The position numbers and the translations under genes are program-made. From Deltaproteobacteria bacterium (lineage in GTDB: Bacteria; Desulfobacterota; B13-G15; RBG-16-54-18), in NCBI GenBank assembly GCA_016927065.1, contig JAFGNJ010000009.1:1-48064 (forward strand): a stretch of 48,064 nucleotides of DNA, in the 5' to 3' direction. The notes beneath the pieces are model-generated. The model was not told the origin of the DNA. It saw only the letters and a list, made by a program, of their open reading frames with translations, and ran no database searches. Every line of letters begins with the position of its first letter. Positions within the stretch are counted from its first letter, which is position 1. Positions 16,819-26,114 of this stretch are shown in pieces.

Positions 16819-16839
16819 CTCCCGGTTTCCTAGCACATT

Positions 16840-17319
16840 CTACCTATTGAATCTACCCCCCCGAGGGCCAGAATCTCTTTGATACTTACCGCCTCTTTGC
16901 CCTCTCTGACCATGCCCGCTGCCGTCGCACTGCCCTGGGGCAATCCGGTTCTTCTCCTGACAAAAGGCGAAGTTCTTTTCCTGAAGTTTTTGCCGTAAGG
17001 AAAAGATTTCCTTTTGCAGTTTTTCAATGGCCTTTGTGTCAGGGTCTGACTTCAGATAAAGCCCTTTGAGGTCCTGATGTTTGGCAAAAAGATCCGCCCG
17101 AAGTCCCTTAGTATCCTCCCACTGTTTCTGGCGGAGTTCCTGGAGCTTTTGGGTCTGCTCCGGCGTTAGATTGCTGGCCTGCAGTCCCCTGCCGCCGTAA
17201 CCAACACCCGGTCCCATGGCGCTTCCCTGTTTGCCCGCTTGTTGTGCCAAAGAAACAAACGGGAGTGCTATTAACCCTACTGCCATGGCGACCACCAATC
17301 CAAACATAACTTTTTTCAT
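16840..17319 (-). CDS. ZraP/Spy-like periplasmic metal-stress protein
   Basis: 159 residues with a signal peptide (KKVMFGLVVAMAVGLIALPFVSLAQQ). The core NLTPEQTQKLQELRQKQWEDT and DLFAKHQDLKGLYLKSDPDTKAIEKLQKEIFSLRQKL is the helical CpxP/Spy/ZraP superfamily signature (LTxxQ type). The tail is Gly/Arg-rich with FCQEKNRIAPGQCDGSGHG, whose Cys and His could bind metal. ZraP is a zinc-binding periplasmic chaperone controlled by the ZraSR two-component system. Here it lies directly downstream of such a pair and has its own sigma54 promoter at 17359-17374. GGAGG precedes its ATG at 17319. Confidence 0.8.
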   Translation of the reverse strand: MKKVMFGLVVAMAVGLIALPFVSLAQQAGKQGSAMGPGVGYGGRGLQASNLTPEQTQKLQELRQKQWEDTKGLRADLFAKHQDLKGLYLKSDPDTKAIEKLQKEIFSLRQKLQEKNFAFCQEKNRIAPGQCDGSGHGQRGQRGGKYQRDSGPRGGRFNR

Positions 17320-17357
17320 GTGAAACCTCCTTGTATGGTTTATTTGTCTTATAGAAT

Positions 17358-17374
17358 TGCAATGGCCGTGCCAT
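17358..17374 (-). promoter_or_regulatory. sigma54 (RpoN) promoter for the ZraP-like gene
   Basis: On the minus strand the bases read TGGCACGGCCATTGCA, matching the sigma54 consensus YTGGCACGRNNNTTGCW in all conserved positions apart from the leading Y. The GG (-24) and GC (-12) elements are correctly spaced. Transcription would start about 12 bases further on, near 17347, some 28 bases before the ATG. The adjacent regulator is a sigma54 activator, as expected. Confidence 0.85.
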
Positions 17375-17533
17375 ACAAGGTACGTTGTGTAGGTTGCTAT
17401 TAATACCTTGAATTTATTATGCTTTTTATAATGCGCTGGTGGCGTTCAGTGGCGAGGGTACTATTGTGCTGTATAATTTTTTTGCACCGAAGGTGATGCA
17501 AAAAATAATCATAGGCAATTTTTACGCACTTTG

Positions 17534-18892
17534 TTAAATATCAATACCGTATTCCTTTATTTTATTCTGAAGGGTCTTTCTCGTTATTCCAAGGATGGAA
17601 GCCGCCTTGGTACGATTTCCTCCTGTCTGGCGGAGCGCCTTCACAATGGCTTCACGCTCTACATCCTTCAGCGAAGTAAAAAGGAGGATACGATCTTCTC
17701 GTTCTCCCGTCTGTTGAGCACCTGCAATACCGGCGGGGAGATCGCCCGGCGTTATGATATCCTCTCTGGACATGATGACCGTTCGCTCCACGATGTTTTC
17801 CAATTCCCTTACGTTTCCAGGCCAGTCGTAGCTAACAAAGGCATCTATCACCTTTGGATCAAATCCTCTGATTTCCCTTTTATTTTTTTCACTATATATT
17901 CTGAGAAAGTGTTCCGCGAGGAGAGGGATGTCTTCCGAGCGCCCCCGCAGAGAGGGGATCGTGATAGGGACAACATTGAGCCGATAGTAGAGGTCTTCTC
18001 TAAATCTTCCCTGCTTTACCTCCTCCTCCAAGTTCTTATTGGTGGCCGCGATGATTCTCACATCGACTTTAATTGTCTTTGTGCCGCCGACCGCCTCAAA
18101 CTCCCTCTCTTGCAGGACCCTCAGTATCTTCGTCTGTGTCGGAAGGGACATTTCTCCTATCTCATCCAGAAACATGCTCCCGCCATCGGCCCGCTCAAAC
18201 CTTCCCTTCTTTTTTTCTATGGCGCCGGTAAAGGCCCCTTTTTCGTGTCCGAAGAGTTCACTCTCAAGAAGCGTCTCCGGAAGGGCCGCACAATTGACCT
18301 TGACATAGGGGTTATCTTTGCGCGGGCTGTTTTGGTGGATGGCATTTGCTACCAGTTCTTTGCCTGTTCCGCTTTCTCCAAACAGCAGGACGGTGGCCTC
18401 TGTCGGAGTTACCATAGACAGGGTTTCAAATAGCTCCTTCATGGCGGAGCTGGTCCCGATAATACTCGAAAAGTCGAACCTAATCCCCAGTCTCTCCTTT
18501 TGTAAAACAGTTTCTTCTTCCAATTGCCTGTAGTAGATTGCTTTTTTTACTTTGATGATGAGTTCATCAATATCGAGTGGCTTGGTAAGATAGTCCTCAG
18601 CGCCAGCCTTGAGTGCCTCGACAGCCGAATCAATGGAACCATAGGCTGTCATCATAATTATGGGAATATCGGAGCTTATTCCCTTTATGCGCTTCAAGGC
18701 CCCCATCCCATCAACCTTCGGCATTCGAATATCCATGAGAACGAGGTCGAATAGTCTCTCGGTGACCCGATTCACAGCCTCGCTTCCATCGGATGCTTCC
18801 ACTACCTCAAAACCCTCCCTTTCCAGATGGGCCCTGAGCATCAACCGATGACTTCCTTCATCGTCAGCGATCAGAATGGTTTTTGCGGTCAT
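17534..18892 (-). CDS. NtrC/ZraR-type sigma54-dependent response regulator
   Basis: 452 residues. A receiver domain (1-120, phospho-acceptor Asp54 in VLMDIRMP, Lys104 in TKP) is followed by an AAA+ domain with Walker A GESGTGKE at 172-179 and the sigma54-contacting GAFTGA at 219-224. A Fis-type helix-turn-helix closes the protein (ALRQTGGNRTKAASILGITRKTLQNKIKE). It should activate sigma54 promoters when phosphorylated by the kinase encoded 9 bases upstream. The nearest target is the zraP-like promoter at 17358-17374. The domain order and context fit ZraR/HydG, but other NtrC-family regulators look the same. Confidence 0.92.
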   Translation of the reverse strand: MTAKTILIADDEGSHRLMLRAHLEREGFEVVEASDGSEAVNRVTERLFDLVLMDIRMPKVDGMGALKRIKGISSDIPIIMMTAYGSIDSAVEALKAGAEDYLTKPLDIDELIIKVKKAIYYRQLEEETVLQKERLGIRFDFSSIIGTSSAMKELFETLSMVTPTEATVLLFGESGTGKELVANAIHQNSPRKDNPYVKVNCAALPETLLESELFGHEKGAFTGAIEKKKGRFERADGGSMFLDEIGEMSLPTQTKILRVLQEREFEAVGGTKTIKVDVRIIAATNKNLEEEVKQGRFREDLYYRLNVVPITIPSLRGRSEDIPLLAEHFLRIYSEKNKREIRGFDPKVIDAFVSYDWPGNVRELENIVERTVIMSREDIITPGDLPAGIAGAQQTGEREDRILLFTSLKDVEREAIVKALRQTGGNRTKAASILGITRKTLQNKIKEYGIDI

Positions 18893-18901
18893 AAGTGTTC
18901 C

Positions 18902-20635
18902 CTATACACGGGGTAATGTTATACGAAACGTCGTGCCCGACCCACTGGTGTTCTTAACTGACAGAGTCCCCCTATGGTTTTCTACAATCCTATGGGCAAG
19001 GGAGAGCCCGAGGCCGGTGCCTGTTTTCTTGGTCGTATAGAAGGGGTTGAATATCCGAGGAAGTTCTTCTTTAGGGATACCATGACCCGTGTCTTCGATC
19101 TCTATGATGATGTGTTTTTTGTCATCTGCCGTAAAACAACGGGCAGTCAGTTTCCCTCCTTGTCCCATGGCATCCAGTCCGTTCAATGCTATGTTAAGCA
19201 ACACCTGGGTTATCTGGTCCTTGTCCACCTGTACGGCAGGGATGGTTCCCCTTATCTCAACGGCCAACTCGATCTTTTTAGATGCGGCATCATCTTTGAT
19301 TAATTCAATGCTTCGATGGATGATGTCAGGGAGAGAGGTTTTCCCTTTAACCGGCTCTTTGGGCTTCGCGTAATCGAGCAGGTTTGAGATCACCCTATCG
19401 AGCCTCTCTACCTCCTGAATCATGACTTCACTGTATTTGTGATCCGTGCTCCCCGGCGGATTATTTTTAAGGAAGAACTGAGCAAAACCTTTTATGGAAC
19501 TGAGTGGATTTCTGATTTCATGGGCGACCCCTGCGGCCAAGCCTCCTAAGGCGGCTAACCGCTCGCTTCTGGTGACCCTTTCCTGCAGTTCTTTGATCTC
19601 TCTGAGATCCCTCAGAATGAAGACAGTACCCAAATCCTCTTCATCATCGGAAATAAGCCTTGCGGCACTCACAGAGATGGGGATAGGTTCTCCTTTTTCG
19701 GGGATATATACGATCTCCCGCTCGATGATCGTCCTCTCCTTTTGGAGGGAGTCAAGGAGCGGTTTTGAAAACGCCCGGAATTTTTTTGTTAATTCCTTAC
19801 GCTCCTCAGAGAGCGTTTTCGCTTTAAGGCCGAATATCTCTCGAGCACGGTTATTAACAGTAACGATATCACCGCTTGCATCTATGGAAACAAGACCGTC
19901 CGGCATATGTTCCACCACGTTGGTGGCATAGGTAGTCATGGTATTAAGTGTCCGGTTTACGATGGAGTAGTTTTGAATGAGAACGATAATATAAAGGCTT
20001 GCAGACCCCAGCACAAAGAGGACTAACCCCCTGAAGATAGCCTGCTGCAAATCTTTCTTTCGAACCTGATCGAATATCCCGGTATCCAGACCGACAAGGG
20101 CATAGGTCTTATCGGGGAGCCCCGAATCGGCCGGAGCATCCAACTCCCCCGGCCTGGGGCGCGTGGGACGATGCATGCCGCTCATCCTTGTGCGGGGAGT
20201 GCGTAACGGACGAAACCTCTTGGCAACTACAAATGAACCATCTGCGGTGAACCACCGCTGTGGTTCGTCGTGCGCGATGAGGGTTTTGAATTCCTCTGTC
20301 TGAGGATAGGTGTTACCGACCAATGAGTCTTCGCTATGTGCGATGATGATACCCTTTTCATCAACAAGACCGACGAATTGAATATCCGTAAGATCGGTTA
20401 TTTGTGACATGAGCCACTGAAGATTGTCTCTCCTTCCTACTATCCCCAACATGCCGGACCGATAGGATGCCTCAAGGCCCCTCAGCACGATGAGACCGTC
20501 TCTGAATAGTGCCTCCTCCATCCTGACCCGATCTCTCTGCAGGTTCCTGATTGTGGATATGCTCAACAAGCCTAAGAGCGTAAGGATTGTAGCCAGGATC
20601 GTTATAATTGGTATATATAGTATTTTCCGTTGCAT
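18902..20635 (-). CDS. membrane sensor histidine kinase (ZraS-like)
   Basis: 577 residues. TM1 (about 5-27), a periplasmic sensor of about 170 residues, TM2 (about 202-221), PAS (about 238-345), HisKA with His372 in VAHEIRNPLSS, and HATPase_c with N, G1 and G2 boxes (NIALNGLDAMGQGG, DTGHGIP, GTGLGLSLA). The periplasmic part contains an unusual basic insert rich in Arg, Pro and Thr with scattered His and Met at about 143-165 (PRTRMSGMHRPTRPRP). It could be a metal or polyanion contact site. It is the cognate kinase of the regulator 9 bases downstream. With the ZraP-like gene next in line, this resembles the zinc/envelope-stress system ZraSRP. Confidence 0.9.
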   Translation of the reverse strand: MQRKILYIPIITILATILTLLGLLSISTIRNLQRDRVRMEEALFRDGLIVLRGLEASYRSGMLGIVGRRDNLQWLMSQITDLTDIQFVGLVDEKGIIIAHSEDSLVGNTYPQTEEFKTLIAHDEPQRWFTADGSFVVAKRFRPLRTPRTRMSGMHRPTRPRPGELDAPADSGLPDKTYALVGLDTGIFDQVRKKDLQQAIFRGLVLFVLGSASLYIIVLIQNYSIVNRTLNTMTTYATNVVEHMPDGLVSIDASGDIVTVNNRAREIFGLKAKTLSEERKELTKKFRAFSKPLLDSLQKERTIIEREIVYIPEKGEPIPISVSAARLISDDEEDLGTVFILRDLREIKELQERVTRSERLAALGGLAAGVAHEIRNPLSSIKGFAQFFLKNNPPGSTDHKYSEVMIQEVERLDRVISNLLDYAKPKEPVKGKTSLPDIIHRSIELIKDDAASKKIELAVEIRGTIPAVQVDKDQITQVLLNIALNGLDAMGQGGKLTARCFTADDKKHIIIEIEDTGHGIPKEELPRIFNPFYTTKKTGTGLGLSLAHRIVENHRGTLSVKNTSGSGTTFRITLPRV

Positions 20636-20789
20636 AAATGCGTATTAGCTTAATTAAGCACACTTATAGTATGTATCATAGATAGTAAAAAATGCCAATT
20701 ATAGTTTGATAATCCTTGTTTGTGGATACTGTTAGATTAAGGTAAGAGTGCGAAGCCTATATCAACTATGATGAGGATTTCGTTTTATC

Positions 20790-21134
20790 TCAACTCCGTG
20801 GATAGGCGGCGATCACCAGTATTTCGGTCTCCTCCGTTGTATGGTTTTCAAGGGCATGGGGGGCCCCGGCAGGTATCCAGATGGCATCCCGCTCCTTGAC
20901 TTTCTTCATATCTTCTCCTACCTTCATGATCCCCCCGCCCCGCAGGATGTAGTAGATCTCCTCCACAGGGTCCACGTGTTCCTCAAGTCGGTTGCCAGGG
21001 GGGAGGATGGCATAGGCGAAGAACTCTATCGACTTGAGAAATTGGCTCGTCATAATCATCCTAGCCGTACCCCCTATATGGGCCCGGTAGGTAGTCGCAA
21101 GCACTTCAGGGTCGTCTATATTTCTAACGATCAT
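20790..21134 (-). CDS. small cupin protein
   Basis: 114 residues, a single cupin_2 domain. Motif 1 is EEHVDPVEEIYYILRGGG (about 51-68) with His and Glu metal ligands, and motif 2 is PAGAPHALEN (about 88-97). Single-domain cupins include isomerases, dioxygenases and binding proteins, so the substrate is unknown. It starts 1 base after the end of the gamma-carbonic-anhydrase-like gene, so the two form an operon. Confidence 0.85.
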   Translation of the reverse strand: MIVRNIDDPEVLATTYRAHIGGTARMIMTSQFLKSIEFFAYAILPPGNRLEEHVDPVEEIYYILRGGGIMKVGEDMKKVKERDAIWIPAGAPHALENHTTEETEILVIAAYPRS

Positions 21135-21135
21135 C

Positions 21136-21669
21136 TTATCCTTTCGTTTCTATCCGCTTGAATTCTCGGCGATATTTCTTTGCCAGATCGACATACAGTT
21201 GTTTACCATAAATCCAAAAATCCTTATGCTTCTGTTGGACATCTCCTACAATCTTGGCCGGTACTCCTATCACCATTTTCCCGGGTGGTATGTGTTGACC
21301 ATTTGGCACGACGGATCCTTCCCCTATAATGCACCACGTGCCGATCTCAACATCATAGCATATGACCGCGCCCATTCCAATAACTGCATAGTCGGCAATA
21401 ACATTGCAGTGGACCATTGCTCCATGACCTATGGTCACCCGTTCCCCTATCGTGCTGAGGCCATTGGGCTCGATGTGCACAACGGCGTTTTCCTCAATGG
21501 CAGTCCCCGGACCGATCCGAATACTCCCATAGTCACCCCTCAGGATCGCTCCGTGACCGATATAGCATTCTTCTCCAATGACCACGTCTCCGATTACCCT
21601 GGCCGAATCGCTCACGTATGCACTACTGGCCACCGTTGGGATCCGTTCCTCAAATCTGTAGAGGGCCAT
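21136..21669 (-). CDS. gamma-carbonic anhydrase-like hexapeptide-repeat protein
   Basis: 177 residues folding as a left-handed beta helix: hexapeptide repeats run from about 18 to 135 (VIGDVVIGEECYIGHGAILRGD, TIGERVTIGHGAMVHCNV, VIGMGAVIC). The conserved RGDxxxIxIGxxTxIxxN-type segment and histidines in IGHGA, VHIE and VHCN fit the metal site of the gamma-CA/YrdA/PaaY family. Activity as carbonic anhydrase, or as a thioesterase like PaaY, cannot be decided. It is the upstream gene of a two-gene operon with the cupin. Confidence 0.85.
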   Translation of the reverse strand: MALYRFEERIPTVASSAYVSDSARVIGDVVIGEECYIGHGAILRGDYGSIRIGPGTAIEENAVVHIEPNGLSTIGERVTIGHGAMVHCNVIADYAVIGMGAVICYDVEIGTWCIIGEGSVVPNGQHIPPGKMVIGVPAKIVGDVQQKHKDFWIYGKQLYVDLAKKYRREFKRIETKG

Positions 21670-21874
21670 ACAGTCTCCTCACTATTTCTTTTAAAAAGTG
21701 CTAGCACACGCCCGCTCAGAAAGTCAAGGCTAACCCCTCTTTTTACCGAATACGTATGGGGATATGTGCGAAAAAGAGAAGGGGGTAAATTAACATCCCC
21801 ATTTTCTTGCCTCTTTCCCTATATTTATAGTACAATAGACCATAACAAGCATGGATAAGGAGAATTTCAAAAAA

Positions 21875-23614
21875 ATGAAGAAAGGAATTATATATTTCTT
21901 CATAGCGTTCATATCACTGGCACTGGCCACTGGTTGTAGTTACCTGCAAGAATATCCTACCGCGGTATCGGTTGAGGCCGAACGTGTAGAAGAGTCACCC
22001 CTATCGTCGGAGGCACTGTATCACTATATGGTGGCCCGAACCAAGGCGCAAGAAGGTGATTTGAATGGGGCCATTGCGGAGTATCTTCAGGCCGTCTCCT
22101 TCGATGATCAATCGCCCTTATTATATACAGATCTCGCTTCCCTCTACTTCAATACGAAACAGACAAATGAGGCGATGAACGCCTGTCGCAAAGCCTTGAT
22201 TCTTGATCCAGACTATCTTCCGGCCCACTATCTGTTTGGAGGAATATTTTCCTCCCTGAGAAAGTATGAGGAAGCTTTGGTGGAATATCAGACGGTTTTG
22301 GAGATCGATCCCAATCACCTCCGGGCCTACTTGATGATGAGTTCCCTCTATGCCGAGTTGCGGGATTTTGAACGCGCGATAGACACCTTACACCAACTAC
22401 TGGAGAAGAAGCCCAAAGAAGTTATGGGTCTCTATTACCTCGCCAGGATCTATGCCGAAATTAAATTATATGATCAAGCATTGAAATATTATCAAGAGGC
22501 TCTCAGTCTCAACCCCGATTTCGAAACGGCCCTGATGGACATGGGAGCCATCTATGAATTCAAGGATGAACGCTCGCAGGCAATGGAAATATACAAAAAA
22601 ACATTGGAGTTAAACCCCCTCAATTTCCAGGCCAGGGAGCGACTCAGCCAACTCTTTCTTAAGGAGAATCGCCTGCAAGACGCCCTCGATCAGTATCATA
22701 TATTTAAGGATCTCGATTCGGACAACATGGGTGTGCGCATCAAGATGGGGTTGATCCTTTTACAACAGGAGCGGTATGAGGAGGCGGCCAAGGAATTCCG
22801 CTTCGTTTTGGCCGCCCAGCCTCATAAAAGTGATGTCCGATATTACCTCGGGATGACTCTCTATCAAATGGGTAATATTGAAGGTGCATTGGCAGAACTC
22901 AAGCAGATCTCTCCTCAGGAGGAATTTTTCTCGCAGGCCACGAGGTATATGGCATTCGTTCTTCAGAAGGAGGAACGAATCGATGAGGCCCTCACGATTG
23001 TGCAAAAGGCCCTCGGGGCAAAACCCCAAGACCCACAGTTGCTTTACACCCTTGCTTTGATCTATGAAGATCTGGATCAATACCCAGAGGCGTTGCAAAA
23101 CCTTCAGACAGTGGAAACAAAAGACCCCACCAATACCGAAGCCCTGTTTAGATTGGGAGTTGTGTATTACAAAATGGATAGAACCGAAGACTCAATCAGC
23201 TATATGCGGAAGGTGGTGGAACTCGACCCCAAAAACGCCGAAGCTCTCAACCATTTGGGATATACCTATGCTGAAAAAGGGATCAATCTGGACGAGGCCG
23301 AAAATCTTATCAAGAAGGCCTTGGAGCTTAAACCAGAGAATGGGTATATGACGGACAGCCTCGGTTGGGTTTACTATCAAAAAAAGAAGTATCAACGCGC
23401 GGTTGAGTGGCTGGAGAAGGCCCATAGTCTGGTGCCTGATGATCCAACCATAACCGAACACCTCGGAGACGGCTATATCAAGGTGAACAAAAGAGAGGAA
23501 GCCCTCCAAATGTATCAACGGGCCCTCGAGCTGAAACCAGAAAAAGAACGGGAAAAGGACCTGCGCAACAAGATCGAGGAGCTACAAGGAGGGAAGATCC
23601 CTGTCAATCCGTAA
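21875..23614 (+). CDS. large TPR-repeat lipoprotein
   Basis: 579 residues from ATG 21875. That start gives a clean lipoprotein signal (MKKGIIYFFIAFISLALATGCSYL, lipobox ATGC), while an in-frame ATG at 21851 would add eight polar residues. The mature part is built of about a dozen or more 34-residue TPR repeats with the usual W-LG-Y-A-P pattern (for example LYTDLASLYFNTKQTNEAM and ALNHLGYTYAEKGINLDEA). Such lipoproteins scaffold outer-membrane or exopolysaccharide complexes. The next gene is tmk, 98 bases on; no exopolysaccharide genes are near. Confidence 0.88.
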   Translation: MKKGIIYFFIAFISLALATGCSYLQEYPTAVSVEAERVEESPLSSEALYHYMVARTKAQEGDLNGAIAEYLQAVSFDDQSPLLYTDLASLYFNTKQTNEAMNACRKALILDPDYLPAHYLFGGIFSSLRKYEEALVEYQTVLEIDPNHLRAYLMMSSLYAELRDFERAIDTLHQLLEKKPKEVMGLYYLARIYAEIKLYDQALKYYQEALSLNPDFETALMDMGAIYEFKDERSQAMEIYKKTLELNPLNFQARERLSQLFLKENRLQDALDQYHIFKDLDSDNMGVRIKMGLILLQQERYEEAAKEFRFVLAAQPHKSDVRYYLGMTLYQMGNIEGALAELKQISPQEEFFSQATRYMAFVLQKEERIDEALTIVQKALGAKPQDPQLLYTLALIYEDLDQYPEALQNLQTVETKDPTNTEALFRLGVVYYKMDRTEDSISYMRKVVELDPKNAEALNHLGYTYAEKGINLDEAENLIKKALELKPENGYMTDSLGWVYYQKKKYQRAVEWLEKAHSLVPDDPTITEHLGDGYIKVNKREEALQMYQRALELKPEKEREKDLRNKIEELQGGKIPVNP

Positions 23615-23712
23615 GCGCGCGCCATGGATAGCTACTACCGGCATGCCTTCCTCTCAGTATCCTGACATCTGCGTAACAATGCAAGGGATTGATCACATAT
23701 GGTGAATGACTA

Positions 23713-24339
23713 ATGCAGGCATCAACGGGAGTCTTGGTAACCTTCGAGGGCATAGAAGGAAGCGGCAAGAGCACTCAAATAGAATTGACAAGGGCATATA
23801 TGGAGCAGAAAGGGTACTCCTGCCTGGCGACGAGAGAACCTGGAGGAACTCCTTTGGGAGAAGGGATCAGAAATTTCCTGCTGGGCCAGGAAGAACTGAG
23901 GATTGATCCGGTGACCGAGCTTTTTCTCATCGAGGCTGACAGGACTCAACACGTGGCTGAGATCATCAAGCCCGCTCTAGAGGAAGGGCGAACGATCCTG
24001 TGCGACAGATATACCGATGCCACTATAGCCTACCAGGGCTATGGAAGGGGGATGGATAGAGCGTTGATCGAAGCAATGAACCGTTGGGCCACCGATGGTC
24101 TTATACCTCAGTACACCATCCTGCTCGATTGTTCGGTAGAAATAGGTATGGGACGGGCCCAAGGTGAGGATAGGTTTGAGCGAGAAAGCCATAACTTTCA
24201 CCAGCGGGTACGAGAAGGATACCTACGGATCGCTCAACAGGACCCGCAGCGGGTGAAAACGGTTTCCGGGGAAGGCGAGCCAATGGCGATTCAAGATAAC
24301 ATCCAAAGGATCCTCCGCCCCCTTTTGGATCGGAGGTAG
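23713..24339 (+). CDS. tmk: thymidylate kinase
   Basis: 208 residues, typical for Tmk, which phosphorylates dTMP to dTDP. The P-loop FEGIEGSGKST at 11-21, the REPGGTPLGEGIR dTMP-binding segment at 41-53, DRY at 98-100 and the LID region GEDRFERE with catalytic-site acidic and basic residues are all present. It begins the run tmk-holB-ricT-metG-dciA, a common bacterial order. Confidence 0.96.
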   Translation: MQASTGVLVTFEGIEGSGKSTQIELTRAYMEQKGYSCLATREPGGTPLGEGIRNFLLGQEELRIDPVTELFLIEADRTQHVAEIIKPALEEGRTILCDRYTDATIAYQGYGRGMDRALIEAMNRWATDGLIPQYTILLDCSVEIGMGRAQGEDRFERESHNFHQRVREGYLRIAQQDPQRVKTVSGEGEPMAIQDNIQRILRPLLDRR

Positions 24340-24341
24340 CG

Positions 24342-25301
24342 ATGGCCTTCGGGGATGTGGTAGGACATCAGCGACCGGTGCAAATCCTCCGCAGGGCGAT
24401 TGAGGGAGGAAGAATACACCATGCCTATCTCTTTACGGGGGAGGAGGGTATCGGAAAACGAATGGTCGCCTTGAATATGGCCAAGGCCTTAAATTGTGTC
24501 AATCAACAAGGCGATGCATGTGACGAGTGCCTGTCCTGCCAGCGGATTGACAAGGGGGTACATCCGGATATCATCCTGATCAATCCTACCGGAGAGTCCA
24601 TTAAAATAGGGCAGATCAGGGAGCTGCAACAAGCTATCGCCTTCAAACCTTATGAGGCCCGCTGGCGGGTGATCATTATGGATGGAGCGGAACGAATGAC
24701 AAGGGAGGCAGCCAATGCCTTTTTGAAGACATTGGAAGAGCCACCCGGCGGGACGACGATTATCCTCGTGGCCACAGCCGTCGAGGGATTGCCCGCAACG
24801 GTCATTTCTCGATGTCAGAGGATCAGGTTCAATCCGTTAAACCCCGAAGAGGTGCGGAAGATATTATCTGACCGCCTTGCCGCAGAAGAAATCGATATCC
24901 TCGCCTCTTTAATCGGAGGAAGCCCGGGACGTGCCGTGCAGATGGATTGTGAAGAAGTAGCGAAGACAAAAGCTGTCCTACTGTCCGCCCTTTCACCCTC
25001 TCTGGTGAAGAGACTGCATAGTGCCCAAGATCTAGCCCGATATGAGGGGAGGGGGAGGATGTTTCTGGAAATATTAGGCGGATGGATCAGGGATATTATT
25101 GTGTATCAGGAGACACAGGATGAGGAACTGTTGCTCAACCGAGACTTGACCAATGAGATTAAAAAGGTTGCCCTTCAGCAGAGGACAGATGGACTATTAG
25201 GGGATTTTTGGCACCTCCTCCACGTCCAACAGGGGATAGAGGCCCACGGCAACCTTCAATTATCCCTGGAGTCCGCCCTCTTAGCAATGAAAGGATCATA
25301 A
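24342..25301 (+). CDS. holB: DNA polymerase III delta' subunit
   Basis: 319 residues, AAA+ clamp-loader subunit. Walker A FTGEEGIGKR at 31-40, the zinc cysteines Cys52, Cys60, Cys63 and Cys66, the Walker B-like VIIMDGAERMT segment, sensor 1 TLEEPPGGTTIILVA, and ATVISRCQRI are the HolB/DnaX-like signatures. With delta and tau/gamma it loads the sliding clamp. It starts 2 bases after tmk. Confidence 0.93.
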   Translation: MAFGDVVGHQRPVQILRRAIEGGRIHHAYLFTGEEGIGKRMVALNMAKALNCVNQQGDACDECLSCQRIDKGVHPDIILINPTGESIKIGQIRELQQAIAFKPYEARWRVIIMDGAERMTREAANAFLKTLEEPPGGTTIILVATAVEGLPATVISRCQRIRFNPLNPEEVRKILSDRLAAEEIDILASLIGGSPGRAVQMDCEEVAKTKAVLLSALSPSLVKRLHSAQDLARYEGRGRMFLEILGGWIRDIIVYQETQDEELLLNRDLTNEIKKVALQQRTDGLLGDFWHLLHVQQGIEAHGNLQLSLESALLAMKGS

Positions 25302-25305
25302 CACT

Positions 25306-26094
25306 ATGAAACTGGCCGGAGTGGAATTAGATAAAAATGGAAGGGTCCACTATTTTCAGAGCGGTGATCTGAAACTGGAAAAGGGAGATATGGTGGTGGT
25401 TGATGCGGAAAAGGGTATCACCATGGGTACGGTCGTTGTCCCTCCAAAGAAAGAAAAGTCGGGGATCTTTAAGAAGCGGTCCGTTCGCGATGTAATACGG
25501 AAGGCTACGGCCAAGGACATAAAGGGACAGGAAAAGTGGCGTAAAAAAGAGAAAGAGGCCTTTGCCCAATGCCTCAAGCTCATAGCAGAGTTGAAACTGC
25601 CTATGAAATTAGTCGAGGCAGAATATCTCTTAGATGGATCCAAGGCGATCTTCTATTTCACGGCCGAACATAGGATCGATTTTCGTCAGTTGGTGCGCAG
25701 GCTTGCCGCCCAGATAAAGACGAGGATAGAGATGCGGCAGATCGGCGTGCGTGATGAGGCAAAGAGGGTCGGAGGGATAGGCTGCTGCGGGCGAGAACTC
25801 TGTTGTGCTGCTTTCCTCCAGGACTTTGAGCTGGTATCCATCAAGATGGCCAAGGAACAGCAGCTCCCCCTGAACCCGGCGAAGATCTCCGGCCTCTGTG
25901 GCAGATTGATGTGTTGTCTTTCCTTTGAGGTCGACACCTATCAGGAGTTGAAGAAAAATCTTCCCAAAGTTGGCAAGAAAGTCACCACCAAATATGGAGA
26001 GGGGAAGGTAATCAGACACAACCTGCTCCTGCAGACCATCACTTTGGAACTGGCGAGCGGCGGGGTTATCACCATCAACAACAACGAACTCTAA
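25306..26094 (+). CDS. ricT: PSP1-domain protein RicT (YaaT)
   Basis: 262 residues with the PSP1 C-terminal domain (about 60-150, including KAIFYFTAEHRIDFRQLVR) and the cysteine cluster CCGRELCCAAF and GLCGRLMCCLSFE at about 160-206. In Bacillus subtilis, RicT with RicA and RicF forms an Fe-S-containing complex that steers RNase Y. No ricA or ricF is visible here, so the role in this organism may differ. It starts 4 bases after holB and precedes metG by 20 bases, the usual order. Confidence 0.9.
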   Translation: MKLAGVELDKNGRVHYFQSGDLKLEKGDMVVVDAEKGITMGTVVVPPKKEKSGIFKKRSVRDVIRKATAKDIKGQEKWRKKEKEAFAQCLKLIAELKLPMKLVEAEYLLDGSKAIFYFTAEHRIDFRQLVRRLAAQIKTRIEMRQIGVRDEAKRVGGIGCCGRELCCAAFLQDFELVSIKMAKEQQLPLNPAKISGLCGRLMCCLSFEVDTYQELKKNLPKVGKKVTTKYGEGKVIRHNLLLQTITLELASGGVITINNNEL

Positions 26095-26114
26095 TAATAA
26101 ACAAGGAAGCTGAA

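Noticed and set aside
17486..17510. TTGCACCGAAGGTGATGCAA palindrome downstream of the NtrC-type gene as a terminator
   Set aside because: The stem is interrupted by a 3-base bulge and the U-run is on the wrong side for the minus-strand gene; it may instead be a regulator site for the zraP promoter, but nothing in the sequence decides this.
17531..18433. 300-residue plus-strand frame over the response regulator
   Set aside because: It is the complement of the conserved AAA+ and Fis domains on the minus strand and resembles no protein family.
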